A stretch of 64,000 nucleotides of DNA. Origin: Annona cherimola (Eukaryota; Streptophyta; Magnoliopsida; Magnoliales; Annonaceae). A program made the position numbers and the translations under genes. Below the pieces are notes generated by a model. The model made no database searches. It was given only the letters and a program-made list of their open reading frames with translations, and was not told the origin of the DNA. The DNA is taken from the NCBI GenBank assembly GCA_030490835.1, contig CM059972.1, forward strand, positions 30,111,452 to 30,175,451, given 5' to 3'. Shown here in pieces: positions 12,328-25,423 of the stretch; position 1 is the first letter of the stretch, and each line of letters opens with the position of its first letter.

Positions 12328-15300
12328 TGTAAAGCCCTAATTTACTTTATGAATCTTAATTTACTATTAGCATGTTAATTAAAATGCAAATTAAGGTTAT
12401 GTAATCTTAAAACAAAAGTAAATGAATAAATAGGGTGATATTATTTAAATGATTGAATAATTATTTTATTATTGGATGAAATTAATATGGGTGATTAAAC
12501 CCTGAACTAAATAGAATTGAACTTGTATTATAATTTAATATGTGAAAAATATCTATCTAGATAAAAAAATAATTTTAATTATTAAATTAATTTTATGGGA
12601 ATTAAATATATACAAGGTATATATATGTATTATATAAGGCAAATATATATAATAAGAAATACAAGTATAAATTTTTTTTAGTTATATTTAAATGATAATA
12701 ATATAAACACTTAAAGGAATAAATAGAGTGCAGCTCACATGGACCACCCACTAAAAGAGTTTTAGCGATGGCGTCAAGTTGTGTGCATTTTTATTAATGC
12801 TTTGCTAATGTGTTGTGTCATCTTTCCTTATGCAAGAAAGAGATAAGACCGTGTTTAGTATTGACATTTACTTGAATTTAATATGGACTTTATTAGCATA
12901 TGCATTGAGAAAGGAATAACTCAATAGGAAGCTTTATTAGCATATACGTTGAGAAAGAAATAGCTAAATAGGAAGCTTTTAAAAAGAACATGAAAAGGCA
13001 TGAGTGATTGCACCATTGAGGAAAGTAGAAGTGAATCAGGAGAGTAGAACAGAATCAATCGTAGAAAGGAAGAAAAGAGATATGGATGTCAATGGAAGTA
13101 TATGTTGGGTCCCGAATAGATGGCAAAACCCAAGAGGGGAGGGGTGAATTGGGTTCTTAAAAATTTCTTTAGTAACTTAAAAACTTAACCCCTTGTAGAA
13201 TTAATCCCCTTGAATGAAGAAACTGAATGGAAAGCAAAGTAATAAAGAGAGCAGAAATAAAAGCAAGTAGACAAGGATTTTATAGTGGTTCGGGCAACCT
13301 CCCTACTCCACTCTTCCAAGCTCACACTCCTTGTGACTTGGGTTCCACTATTGTATTCCGCGAATACAACTAGAGCCTCTTGCTCTCTTCTAGATTCTAG
13401 CTCTAGGGGGCATATACAACCAGAGCCTCTTGCTCTCTTCTAGATTCTAGCTCTAGGGGGCATCAAACACTTAGCACAAGTAGGTGATGAGTCACACTCC
13501 AATCACACACTACTTTGCTACCTCTTGATCTTAGCTACGCAAGCTAAATCAAGTTCAACACAAACAAGTAAACAATAAAAGTAAACTACACTTTACAGGT
13601 GTGTAGAAACGATTTAGCGCAGAGAAGAACTTGTAGATGATGGCTTTGAAGTTTCTGAATGTAGCTCTTGCAACTTGAAGCACAATTCTTCCTCTCTTGA
13701 TTGGCTTGATCACTTTAATGCTCTTGTAGATAGGAGTTATGCTCACTTAATGTTTTCCAACTACTTCCCTCGTCCACCATGAATGCTATTTATAATTTTG
13801 GAGGGAATCCGAACGTTAGAAGGTAGGTGGCGCGCATTTAATGCGCCAACGTTCGAATTAATTCCGACCGTTGCGACCCAAGTCGCAGGTGGAGTCGACT
13901 TCGGATGCGACTTCGCCCAAGTCGCAGATGGAGTCGACTTCGGGTGCGACTTCGCTTCTCCGTCGCAACTTCAAGTTCCAGTCAGGGTCGACTTGGGTTC
14001 ACGACTTGACCCAAGTCGCAGGTGGAGTCGACTTCGTGTGCGACTTCACCTCGTCAGTTGATTTTCTGAACTTGAATAATTTCGAGATGCTTTGTTACTT
14101 CATGCCTTTGCTTCTTTTGTATTTTTCATGTCTTGAATCATTGAGTCTTGCTTTCATTAGCTCCATGATCTCCAAACCTTTGACTTGATAGACTTGATTT
14201 GATCTTGAACACCTTGAAACTTTTTGTCTTGGACTTGAGAGGCTTTGAGTTGATTTTTGAAATCATTTAATCTTGAAACTGCAGCTTGAATCAGTATCTT
14301 TGAATCTCCAAAACCTCAAGTCGCACTTCGGGGTCGACTTCGTTCGCGACTTCACCCAAGTCGCAACTGGAGTCGACTTCACTTGCGACTTCGATATTCT
14401 GCTGCTCCGAAATTCAACTCTGGAAGGATTTGCTCGACTGAAGTCGATGGTGAGGTCGACTTCGTTTGCGACTTGGCTACCCAAGTCGCAGGTGGAGTCG
14501 ACTTGGCCTGCGACTTCACCTTCCCTTCTTCCATTTTCAACTCTGGACAGTTCTGCATGTTTGAAGTCGATCTTGGAGTCGACTTGGGGAACGACTTGGC
14601 CTTCCATACTTGTTTTTCTTCAAATGGTTATTCCTTAAACATTTCACAAACTTGTTAGTAGCCAAGACATACTCAAATTGATTTGTTAATCATCAAAATA
14701 TGGATTTAGCTATATTTCCAACAGTATAGGTACGTAAATGTTTTTATTTATATATATGTATTTTTTTTATCTCAAGTATGGTATACGGTAAATGGAAGAG
14801 AATATATGAGAATAATATTTTATTTGGTTGGATTTTTAATGACGAAGACAAAAAAAAACAAAATTTATTAGATGCCTGATTGGATATTGAACGGGTTGTA
14901 ATATATATATATATATATATATAAATGGATGCATGATGTCTGGGGTTTCCATGCTATATACTAATTGATGTGATTTTAAATCATATGTATATACGGTATA
15001 TGAAGTTTTAATTTCAATTTTACATATATAAAAAAAGGGTGGACATGCATGGAACGTCCAGCCAGACTAGTTTGAAATAATAGTATTGTATATATATATA
15101 TATTCATTATCGATGCATATTTAGTTAATGATATTATTCGTTCATGTTAAAATGATTAATATTCTAACATCCAGGCATGTATTTGTGATTACAGATATAT
15201 ATATATATAGGAGACGGTTGTATGAATTGTATTAAGGAATATTATATGGATATTTTAACTTCGGTTGTTTAAAGTAGTCTAGCGGGTGGATTTCTAGTAC

Positions 15301-17156
15301 TAAAGTTCTATTAAATTTAAGAGATGACCAACAGTTCGTAATAATTGTGAAATTAATGAAATTGAAATTTTGTTATTTTATGTTAGCTTGTACCGTTATT
15401 TAGGATTGAATAGATTTAATTGTATTTTCTTTAGAAGAAATTAGAAAGAGGATTTGGTTATGGATTATTTGCATAATTGTGAATTTTGTTAAGAAAATGT
15501 GTGTATTAAACGTAGAGTTTAGACAATAAAATACAAGAAAGAAAATTTGTAGATAAGAAAAGGAATGTTTAATTAGGGTGCAAAGGTGAAATTGAGAAAA
15601 GAATTGTAATTTATTCATGTTGTTTAACATTAATTACTATTAATTTTGGTAGTAATATTAATTGTTGTTTATACAATTAAATTATATTAGTAAAATATTT
15701 TTAAATTATATTACTAAATTATTGCTTTATATTAAGTTGTTATTTGGTTAAACTATAAAATGTTGAGATTTATGTGTTTATATGATAGGATTTTTGTAAT
15801 ATGATGAACAAGACTAAAATATAAATAACTACAAAGGAATATTAGAAAATATTACCACTTTAGAAAATTTCCTAAGAAACTAGAAGTTCTCATTATGAGA
15901 TTAGGATTCACCACACAGTAATCACTAGAAAAAAAAGTACGGTTGGCAATTAGGCTTCTATATTAACTAACATTATATGTTTTGAACCAGATCTTGCACA
16001 TAAACGAGCAGAGGAAGGATAATTTGAAAGTAAAAGAGGTAAGTAGGACTTGTTTTGAACTAAATGAATTATTTTATATTTCTCGGGCATGTATGTTTTG
16101 AATGTCGATGATTTGTATCTTTCTTGAAATGATTAGATCTGATTGAGATTGATTTATTGTGATGTCGAATTTGAACTTGATTTATAAATGGTATATGTTA
16201 GCATTATATTTTGGACATATGCATGTGTGCATGGCGTGTTAGCATTTCCATGAGCCATGGCTGAAGATGCCGAATGAGAAGTGTTGTTTGTGATAATCGA
16301 TGATGATCAGTGACATACCGCCGACTGGGGACCGAGGTATGATTGGCATTGATGGCTGTAGGCCATGATAAACCATCGGGCCATTGTGATGTGCTATTTG
16401 GAACTACAAATGGGTTTAGTCATTTTTTGACATTTATTATGAGACCAGTATGTAGAGATTGGTGCTTAGGCACGAGTGTCTGAGTTGAGCCATGGGCAAA
16501 AGTTTGTGGCGGGGCCATGGGTGTGTGGAGATGATGGCAGGATATCACATTCACTTCCTTATCATTTGACTTGGTATGGTGTTTCCCGCATTTGATTTTC
16601 TCGTGCTTAGTACTGATGTAAGACGGGGCAAGATATCGAACCTCCCCATTGGATTTAACTTATGTGATCAGAAGATCATGTGTATATATTGGAATGATTG
16701 ATCATGAGCATGCACATGGTATTGATTCGAACATGATTTATTATTTATTTAAAAATATGTATATTGTTTAAAACTCATTTTGTTTAATTTATGTTTTGGT
16801 TCTACTTACTGAGTTTGCTCGGACTCACCCTATTTTATCATAATTTAGATGACAGGTATGCGGGTGGAGACCAATATGGGGTCGGTACACCAGATCAAAC
16901 TAGGACATGATAAATCCGAATTTTAATTATTTATTTTGAGTTTTAAGAGTGATGTAGGGACAACCTAATTATTTATACATTTTATGAATTTGAGCACTTG
17001 GATGCAACTCGATTTATATGTGATGAGATAATTAATTTATATTAGTCTATGAAACATTTAATATTATTCCATAATTTATATTAAATGTGTTCTCCCCATT
17101 ATCACCAATCCTGCCTTATTGGTAGCGACTGTAGACTTAGACATCGAGGCGCTACA
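12328..17156 (+). repeat. 5' LTR of the chromovirus (with nested solo LTR)
   Basis: It begins TGTAAAGCCCTAATTTAC and ends ATCGAGGCGCTACA. After removal of the nested insertion (1621 bp plus one 5-bp target copy) it is about 3.2 kb. It aligns end to end with 25753-28610, except that it keeps about 350-370 bp (roughly 16420-16790) lost from the 3' copy. By eye the two LTRs differ at a low single-digit per cent of sites, mostly transitions, with some stretches of about 400 bp nearly identical. Confidence 0.92.
13103..14723 (+). mobile_element. Solo LTR, Ty1/copia Sire-like, 1621 bp
   Basis: It starts TGTTGGGTCCCG and ends TATTTCCAACA, flanked by the perfect 5-bp duplication GTATA (13098-13102, 14724-14728). 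The 3' LTR at 26520 gives the empty site. The start, with AGAGGGGAGGGGTGAATT shortly after, resembles LTRs of the Sire/Maximus copia lineage. No internal region is present, so it is a solo LTR. It contains two blocks (about 13865-14050 and 14318-14590) of a GTCGACTT/AAGTCGC minisatellite with nine GTCGAC sites, and a direct repeat of about 60 bp at 13363-13460 (AGAGCCTCTTGCTCTCTTCT twice). Confidence 0.88.
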
Positions 17157-17160
17157 GTAG

Positions 17161-17172
17161 TGGTATCAGAGC
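17161..17172 (+). promoter_or_regulatory. Primer binding site of the chromovirus (initiator Met-tRNA)
   Basis: TGGTATCAGAGC lies four bases after the 5' LTR end. It is the standard complement to the 3' end of plant initiator methionine tRNA and primes minus-strand synthesis. Nothing about it is unusual. Confidence 0.93.
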
Positions 17173-17328
17173 AAATAATGGTTAAGAACTATAGCGTATG
17201 ATATAACAAAGATTAGTGATTAGAATTTGACTTGGGGTATGTTAGTTAGGAGAATAAACTAAAAAATAATAGGCTACTTAAATGCAGCTAAAGAATGAAA
17301 AGTTGCTGAGTTTATGTTTTATCAATAG

Positions 17329-18666
17329 ATGGTAAATATTAGAGGCGGCCGAGGGAGACCTCGTGGTTCAAGGCGCACTACAATTCATAATACTCGAACT
17401 CATGTACCACCAGTGGAAGAAGTTCTTGAGCCAGCGACAACTGCAAATGAATCTAATAATGAAGTTGGACCTGATCATGTTTTGCCTACAATGGAAAATA
17501 TAATGGGCAATCCTATATTGATAGGATTTATGGATACAATATGCGGAGCTATGCACGAAATGCAACAGGAACTTCGCCGAGAGATGCAAGAGGAGTTGTC
17601 TCAAGTTAGACAACTTGTGACAAGTCGATTGCCAAATTCTACATCATTTAACCAGGCCCCAGCATTTTAGCCCTCAGTTATGACCGATACACAGACTAGA
17701 GGACTTCGTTTTCCCCCAAGAGAACCAACAACCCCAGCAGTTGCATTCCAAGCAGGACCGTCTACTCGCATAGTGGGGGATGATGATGGTATTCGAGTTA
17801 CAGCTGGGCTAGTACAAGTAGAAAATCCTAAACAGGAGGAGAAGAGAGAAAGGAATAAACTAAGGACATTTCAAGGCATGCAGCCGCCTAAATTCTCAGG
17901 AGCGGTAGATTATAAGGCAGCCTCCAATTGGATTAAACAATTGGAGAAGATCTTCAAATGTCTTAAGTGCACTAAGGAGCAGAAGGTGCGCTATGCCATT
18001 TACCTATTGGAGGGTGATGCAGAACAATGGTGGGACTCGGAGCGACAAACACTGCCTGAAGTAGGTGAGGAGCTTTTGATATGGGCTGAGTTTCAGCATC
18101 GTTTCTTTCAGTACTATATCCCTGATAGTGAGAGGGTACAATGATCTGTAGAATTCCATTCTCTTGTTCAGGGAAATATGTCAATCACAGAGTATGATCT
18201 TCAGTTTCGATCTTTGTCTCGGTTTGTGGCATGGACAAAGACTGACCCATTAGAGAAGGCGCGCAAATTTCGTGAAGGACTGGAGCCTTCGATTCGAACT
18301 AAAATATCTGTGATCCGAACTGATGATTACAAAGTGATTTTAGACATGGCTCGTAGTGTGGAGCGAGAAGAACTGGAATGGGGAAAATCTCAAATCAAGG
18401 AGAGAAATACTGAGCAGAAGAAACAAGGCAGGTTCCAAAGCAATAAGAAGCCTCATATTGAACCCCAACTTGGGAACATTGCCCAGAAACCACCCAAGAT
18501 GATCAAGTGTTTCGGTTGTGGTGAAGTTGACCACATAAAGTCTCGATGTCCTCATACCAATACTTTTTGTCATCATTGTGGACAACAAGGACATCATCGG
18601 CCTATGTGTACACAGCTTCAGAGAGGTGCACCTCAGATGGCTAATGTACCAACACGACAACAATAG
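17329..18666 (+). pseudogene. Chromovirus gag (capsid and nucleocapsid), with stops
   Basis: One reading frame runs from ATG 17329 (MVNIRGGRGRPRGSRR) through the capsid region (about 17870-18330; FSGAVDYKAASNWIKQLEK and AEQWWDSE are typical of plant gypsy Gag, retrotrans_gag family). Two CCHC zinc knuckles follow at 18508-18549 (CFGCGEVDHIKSRC) and 18568-18609 (CHHCGQQGHHRPMC), which bind RNA in the capsid. The frame is cut by TAG at 17668, TGA at 18142 and TAG at 18664, yet stays in register across them, so these are point mutations and not indels. Gag of this kind forms cytoplasmic particles that package the element's RNA. As it stands it cannot make a full protein. Confidence 0.9.
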
Positions 18667-20371
18667 TGACAACAAAATGGACCAATACGTGCGATTATTG
18701 CTACATGTGGTGTAGGTCTAAGAGGACGACCTAATCAAATACCACAATATCAACCCCAACAGCAGCCACTCCGCATTGAGCAAAGGCCACAAGCCACAGG
18801 TCGTATTCAAGCAACTATAGCAGAGGAGGTGCAAGTTGCTCATGAGTTGGTGGCAGGTAATTCTTTAAGTTAAGAAAATCACTAATTATCTATTTATACT
18901 CTTAAAAATGCATTACTTATGCCATGTAAAAATTTATATATATCAGGTGAACTTTCGATTTGTGGACAATTAGCATATGTTTTATTTGATCCTGGCGCTA
19001 CCTATTCATTTGTTTCATATGCATTCGCAATAAGAGCGCAACTATATTTGGAAAATATGGAGTCAACCATGAGAATATCTACACCTTTGCGGGTAGTGTG
19101 TACTACAATACAAATATGTTTAGACTGTCCAGTAATCATAGAAGGTAGGCCTTATCCTACTGATTTGATCGTATTAGATACTTGTGAGTTGGATGTGATA
19201 ATTGGGATGAATTGGCTAAGTAAATGGAGTGCGATAGTCTACTGCAAAGAGAAGCAAGTTGTATCCGACCTAAGAACTGCCTACCCTTTCACTGGGAGGT
19301 CACAAGACAGAGTTCCAAAGCTAATATCATCCATGAAAGCAAAAAGATTAATGCGGAAGGGGTGTATAACATATCTAGTTTCTGCAGTTGATGCAGAACC
19401 TGAAGGCAAAAGACTAGAAACTATACCCATAGTAAGAGATTTTCCTGATGTATTTCCTGAAGAGTTACCTGGTCTCCCCCCAGAGCGGGAGGTAGAATTC
19501 AGCATCGAATTATATGCAGGTGCTAGCCCTATATCAAAGGCACCATATAGAATGACACCAATAGAGCTTGAAGAGTTGAAGAAGCAGCTCCAAGAGTTAT
19601 TAGCCAAAGGCTTCATTCATCCTAGTGTATCTCCATGGGGTGCACCAGTCCTATTTGTGAAGAAAAAGGATGGTAGCCTTAGACTCTGTATTGATTATAG
19701 AGAGTTGAACAAGGTAACAGTAAAAAATAAATATCCGTTACCACGAATTGATGATCTTTTAGATCAATTAAAGGGTGCTAGTGTATTTTCTAAGATTAAT
19801 CTACAGTCAGGGTATCATCAAATGCGAATTCGAGATACTGATATCTTGAAAACTGCATTCAGAACTAGATATGGTCATTATGAGTTTCTGGTGATGCTGT
19901 TTGGTTTGACTAATGCACCTGCTTTCTTTATGGATTTGATGAATCGTATTTTTCGAGAGTATCTTGATCAGTTTGTAGTGGTCTTCATTGATGACATATT
20001 GATATACTCTAAAGATAATATAGAACATGAATACGATCTACGGTTAGTCTTGCAACGACTACGGGAGCAAAAATTATATGCTAAGTTAAAAAAATGTGAC
20101 TTCTGGTTACCCCGTGTTTGCTTCCTTGGGCATGTGGTGTCGAGCGATGGCATAGCAGTTGATCCGCAAAAGATTGAGGCTGTGGTAAACTGGGTAAGAC
20201 CAAACACTGTGACAGAGGTTCGAAGCTTTCTTGGGTTAGCTGGTTATTATAAGCTATTCGTAAAAGGATTCTCGACAATCGCTTTGCCTCTCACCAACTT
20301 GACTAGAAAGAATGTAAAATTTGATTGGAATGACTGATGTGAGGAAGCTTTTCAAGAGTTAAAGTAGCGGT
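18667..20371 (+). pseudogene. Chromovirus protease and reverse transcriptase
   Basis: It continues the gag frame. The aspartic protease active site is [12 protein letters not shown] at about 18985-19020. DPG instead of DSG or DTG is common in plant gypsy elements, so I do not count it as damage. RT follows: [18 protein letters not shown] near 19630, and the catalytic FIDD at 19984-19995 ([15 protein letters not shown]), equivalent to Y/FxDD. Stops at 20335 (TGA) and 20365 (TAG) precede the point where the nested solo LTR breaks the frame. The ATG at 18919 is internal and not a true start. RT copies the element's RNA into DNA. The catalytic aspartates are still present. Confidence 0.92.
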
Positions 20372-20376
20372 TAGTG

Positions 20377-23300
20377 TGTGGTGCCCCGAACCGAGGCGTC
20401 CACATAGTCCTTACTCCAAGATCTTGTCAATTGGTAAGTGTGAATCAGGATTGTTGCCCTGATCACAAGGCGGGTTCTTAATTGGATCTCGTCCAATTTT
20501 TTATTTTTTTCTTTTTCTTTTCTTTCATCACATAAACATATACTCATCATCATTCATGATGAACTTATCCATAACATCATAAATCATCAACTTCTCATAT
20601 TTTTCATAATTTCATACAATCTATGTCCTTTCTCATCATATCCCATTAGGGAATCTGTTCATACAAAAATCTACTAACCTTTGTAGATTCTTCTTTTCCT
20701 TTAGCAACTCGTGCCCTTCATTTCTTGTCTTTCCCTACACCTGTCTGAGGTTGGGAAAATAAAACATGAGTCGAAACTCAATAAGCAAGCATTTTTCATT
20801 TTAAATGCATTCCTCTCCATTTGGTAGAAGACACTTACTAAGTGATCAACTACCAATGGAATAGAAACCTTTTCGTAAAATATTTTTGAAAATCTTTCAT
20901 AAACCATTCATGAAAACCATTCGTAAATGCATTTCTCTCCATTCGATAGGAGACACTTAGCAAGTGATCAACTATCAATGGAATAGAAAGAAACCTTTTC
21001 ATAAACATTGGATGTGCAAATGCTTCATTTCCACTCCTGACATAAACCTTTGTGTGCGGGTACGCTAGCTCAGGGAATATCTCACATAACATGGGGTCCA
21101 ATACGCCGGCTGTCTCCGACTTGGCCTCATCAAGGGGAACCTCTCTTCCTCTTGACGCCTACATGGTTCCTACATGCATGACTTTTGATTTTTCCAACAT
21201 TATATACCTCTTACACCAGGTGGCTTGTCATTCTCATGTAGAGAATCATTTGCATCATCCCTTAAAAATATCTTTTGAAATCCATGTGTGCAAATACTTT
21301 CTTTCCATTCTTGACATAAACCTTTGTGCGTGGGTACGCTAGCCAGGGAACATCTCACATAGCATGGTCCAATACGTCGGCTGTCTCCGACTTGGCCTCA
21401 TCAAGGGGAACCTCTCTTCCTCTTGACGCCTACATGGTTCCTACATGCATGACTTTTGATTTTCCTGGCATTATATACCTCTTACACCAGGTGACTTGTC
21501 ATTCTTATGTAGCGAATTATTTGCACCGTTCATTTAAAAACATCATTTCAAATCCATGCTTTTCTTTTCAATCCATGTATGAAAATGCAATGCATTTATT
21601 TACACATAACATTCCTTTGCCTCCACCTCTGGGGAGGATGCCGTCGGCACACAGCCCATACGACTTGGCAATAGTGAAGGGGGACCCTCTGATCCGCTTT
21701 CTACCTCCACCAAAGCCTCTTCCTTATACATCATACATGTGCACATGTCCATGAACATCACATAATATCAATATGCCGGCATGACTTTTCATAAAAACTC
21801 ATAAACATTCATCATTTCAAAACATTATAGGAATGACCATCCTTAAACACATTTCATAAATACTTGGGAATAAAATCATATTTTCAAAAGGGTTTGCTTG
21901 CTTACAAATCATCATTTTCAAAAGGATTGCTTGCTTACAATGAAGTAATAAAATCATATTTTTAAAAAGTTTGCTTGCTTACCTCCTCAGTCTGTGTCCT
22001 CCACCATTTCCTTTCCTTTTCCTATACAAGGAAAAATGATATTTTATCTATATCATATCATGTCTTAGTGTACTTCCCATGCATGCTTTATAATTATCCA
22101 TTACCTCATTTCCATAGAGGTTAATAGTATAAAGATACTTAGTCATTACTTATTTATATGGATTTTTATCCATAAATCCTATGAAAATTTCATCCATATA
22201 TCCTCATAAAATATAAAAATAAATATCAACTTTTTCCCAAAATCACGCTGTTTACTGTTCATGGTTACTGTAGCAATTACTGTTCATCCGAGGTTACTGT
22301 TCACAGAGACGTGATTACTGTTCATGGGTTCCAAAAATTGATATTTTTTCCAAAAATAAAAAATACCATGACATACCTTATGTCTAGTATATCATAGGAC
22401 ATTTCATACATTTTGATTTTATCATTATTTACTCGATGAAAAAAATTATTTTTTTCATCTACTAAAAATCATCATAAATTCACTTAAGCATAATCTTTAA
22501 TTCTAAAAATCATGAAATTAATATATCATCATTCCAACATCATATTTATCATATTCATATATCCCAAATCATCATTTATCAATTTTGGAGCATTATTTTC
22601 ACATATCATATGCTATCTTCCCGAATGCTCCATCTTTGCTCCAAATTTTCGATGTTTCGGCATGATTCTAATTAAGCATTATAACTTTACTTATTTTCTC
22701 ATGATTAGGCATTATCTAAGAATGGTTTTACCTTACTTAACACCCAAAAGAAATTTGGGAAGAATCCCCTTACCTGAAGTAGAAAATCTCTCCTCCAACT
22801 TGCCCTTTCTCTCTCTAACTTTCTCTCCTTTTCTCTCTAAGGCCAAAAACGAATTTTGGGGGTTGGAAATGCTCAATGGAGCTGGAATGGGTGTGCCTTG
22901 GTCTTTCACCATGCTCCCCTATTTATAGTGTTGCATTTTTCACATATTTGCAATTTACCCCCTTGCTCAAGGTATTTAATTCTAAATATTTTTTCCCAAA
23001 TCCCATGCAATATTTTGAGCCTTGTACAGCCACCCTAATCAGAAGCTCCTGCCCCCTAGCTAGCCCCTATTTATTTATGATTTTTTATTTATCAAAATTA
23101 ATTATTTTAAAGCTAATTCATCTCAACCGTTGATTTTTGATAAGATTGATTTTGGGCCATTAGATTTGGTCCCAAAAGTCCAAGCTCCAGAAGCCATAGC
23201 AGCTTTTCATTAGTTATTTATCCATTTAATTAATTAAAATTAATCCAAAGTCAAATGCTAATTAATGAAAAAGTAAAGCTACTTTTTGATCTTCAAATGA

Positions 23301-23758
23301 CGTTTAATCTTGACCCTTAATTCATGATTTTTGATCAATCTTGGACCACTCATCATGTTCATCATCATATTTTGGCCATCCATAAAAAATTTCATCTCAA
23401 TCCGATGTCCGGATTGCAAGATATGAATTTTTCTTTATTTTCTCTAAAAAATCCACTAAAATCCGAAAATACTAAATAAATCAAAAAGTGGCTATTTTGT
23501 CCTTTTGTGGGAAGCTTCCTTTTTTTCTTTTTGTGATTAAGTTAATCCAAAGTGATTAACTTAACATATTCTTTAATCCCACATTTACTATTCACGTTTT
23601 ACTATTCACGTGCACTATTCATCCGAATTTCATAAATAATTATTTTAACCTTTATTCTCACATATTTTCCATACTCATGAATATATATTTTATTAACATA
23701 TTACCTAGGGTTTACAACCCTAGGGTTTCATATATGTGTCTAAGATTGGGGTTTCACA
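20377..23758 (-). mobile_element. Solo LTR inserted in pol, 3382 bp
   Basis: It begins TGTGGTGCCCCGAACC and ends TTGGGGTTTCACA, flanked by the perfect duplication TAGTG (20372-20376, 23759-23763). Joining the flanks at one TAGTG makes the RNase H frame continuous. Read on the minus strand it starts TGTGAAACCCC and ends GGTTCGGGGCACCACA, like LTRs of Ty3/gypsy Tekay-type elements, so its orientation is probably minus. No coding domain is present. Inside are a 274-bp tandem duplication (21041-21314 and 21315 to about 21540), a shorter repeat of about 125-bp period (20806-20880 and 20930-21003), and clusters of TTACTGTTCA. The ORFs inside are chance. Confidence 0.87.
21041..21540. repeat. Tandem duplication, 274-bp period
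   Basis: CATAAACCTTTGTG starts both units (21041 and 21315). Both carry CTCATCAAGGGGAACCTCTC and GCCTACATGGTTCCTACATG. The copies differ by small indels and a few substitutions, so the duplication is not brand new. It lies inside the solo LTR and explains the two similar ORFs at 21052 and 21326. Confidence 0.85.
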
Positions 23759-23763
23759 TAGTG

Positions 23764-24428
23764 GAAGCTCCTACTTTGGCTATTCCTTCAGGAACAGGAG
23801 GCTTTGTGATATACAACGATACATCCAAGAAAGGTTTGGGTTGTGTGTTAATGCAAAATGCAAGGTGATTGCTTATGTATCTAGGCAATTAAGGTCGCAT
23901 GAGCAAAACTATCCAACCCATGACTTAGAGCTTGTAGCAGTTGTCTTTGCTTTGAAACTTTGGAGGCATTATTTATATGGAGAAAGGTGCGACATCTATA
24001 CAAACCACAAAAGCCTTAAGTATATTTTCACTCAGAAAGAGTTGAATATGCGACAACGACGATGGTTAGAATTGCTAAAAGACTATAACCTGACAATTTT
24101 GTATCATCCAGGCAAGGCTAATGTTGTAGCCGATGCACTTAGTAGAAAATCGGGTGATAATAGGGCTAGTATGCTTACTACCCAACCCATTCTTTTTGAG
24201 AAGATGAGAAGAATGAACCTTTATGTTGATGTGGAAGGAGTTGTAGCTCGAATCAGTTATTTGAGTCTGCAACCCACTATATTTGATGAGATCAAAGAGG
24301 CTCAGCAGAATACATCAGACATCAATTTTATACGTAGAAAGGAGCGCACCATGAGGGGTGAATTGCCAGACTTCACTATTAAGAATGATGGTGTTCTTCG
24401 ATTTCGAAATCGATTAGCCATCCCATGA
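23764..24428 (+). pseudogene. Chromovirus RNase H region
   Basis: It resumes RT/RNase H after the nested [23 protein letters not shown], then, after a one-frame slip near 23862, [20 protein letters not shown] and [20 protein letters not shown], ending in [15 protein letters not shown] at about 24105-24150. These are the standard blocks of the plant gypsy RNase H, which removes the RNA strand after reverse transcription. A TGA at 24426 closes the frame. The DNA between 20371 and 23764 is the nested LTR, so this piece follows directly from the RT. Confidence 0.9.
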
Positions 24429-25423
24429 GGAACTGCAATAATTGTAGATATATTGCAAGAGGCCCATTATAGTCCTTATTCTATTCATCCTGGTAGTAAT
24501 AAAATGTATCAAGATTTGAAATCACAGTATTGGTGGGATGGAATGAAGAATGATGTGGCAAAATTTGTGGCTAAGTGTTTGACTTGTCAGCAAGTCAAAG
24601 CAGAACATCAATGACCAGGCGGATTGCTATAGCAATTGAGATACCGACATGGAAATGGAAGGAAATTACTATGGATTTTATCATCGGTTTACCTAAAACC
24701 CGTGCCAGATATGACAGTATTTGGGTTATTGTTGATAGATTAACCAAGTCAGCACATTTTGTTCCTGTAAGGACTACTTATACAGCTGAAAAGTTAGCTT
24801 GGATCTATCATAAAGAGATTATCAAGTTGCATGGAGTGCCAAAGTCTATCATATCTGATAGAGGTTCGGTATTCACTTCTCGATTTTGGAAGGCATTGCA
24901 TACCGCGATGGGAACTAGATTAAAGTTCAGTTTAGCCTTTCATCCTCAGACAGATGGATAGACCGAGAGAGTTAATCAACAACTTGAGGACATGCTTCGA
25001 GCCTGTGTGATGGATTGGGATAATAATTGGAGCGAGTACCTGTCATTGGCAGAGTTTACATATAACAATAGCTACCATTCCAGTTTACAGATGGCACCGT
25101 TTGAAGCATTATATGGAAGAAAATGTAGATCCCCACTATGTTGGGATGCAGTTGGTGAGGCTACTATCTTGGGACCTCAGATGATTGCAGAGACTGAAGA
25201 AAAAGTTGCTAAAATTCGGGAGAAGATCCTTGAGGCCCAGTCACGACAGAAGAGCTATGCAGACACTCGATGTAGACCACTGGAGTTTATGGTGGGCGAC
25301 AAGGTATTTCTGAGAGTCTCACCAATGAAGCGTGTGGTTCATTTTGGCATCAAAGGAAAGTTAAGCCCTAAGTATATCGGACCTTATGAAATATTGGAAA
25401 GAATAGGGAAGGTGGCTTATTGA
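24429..25423 (+). pseudogene. Chromovirus integrase
   Basis: The N-terminal HHCC zinc domain ([20 protein letters not shown] to CLTCQQVK) lies at about 24457-24600. A frame slip near 24610 follows, then the catalytic core: the first Asp in MDFIIGLPK (about 24670), the second in ISDRGSVFTSRF (about 24855), and the Glu in TERVNQQ (about 24965), giving a D,D-35-E layout. A TAG at 24959 sits where this family has Gln (TDG-stop-TER), and a TGA at 25421 where it has Arg before LTLP. The GPY/F-type module (KLSPKYIGPYEIL) is present near 25355-25400. Integrase joins the cDNA to the chromosome. This copy is broken, but the catalytic residues remain. Confidence 0.92.

Noticed and set aside
13865..14590. 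CRISPR-like array from the regular GTCGAC repeats
   Set aside because: Plant DNA; the repeats are a minisatellite without unique spacers, inside a solo LTR.
18985..19020. DPG in the chromovirus protease as an inactivating change
   Set aside because: Plant gypsy proteases often show DPG or DSG at this site, so it is not evidence of damage.
21052..21754. Two similar ORFs as a small gene family
   Set aside because: They are the two units of a tandem duplication inside a solo LTR and have no domain.
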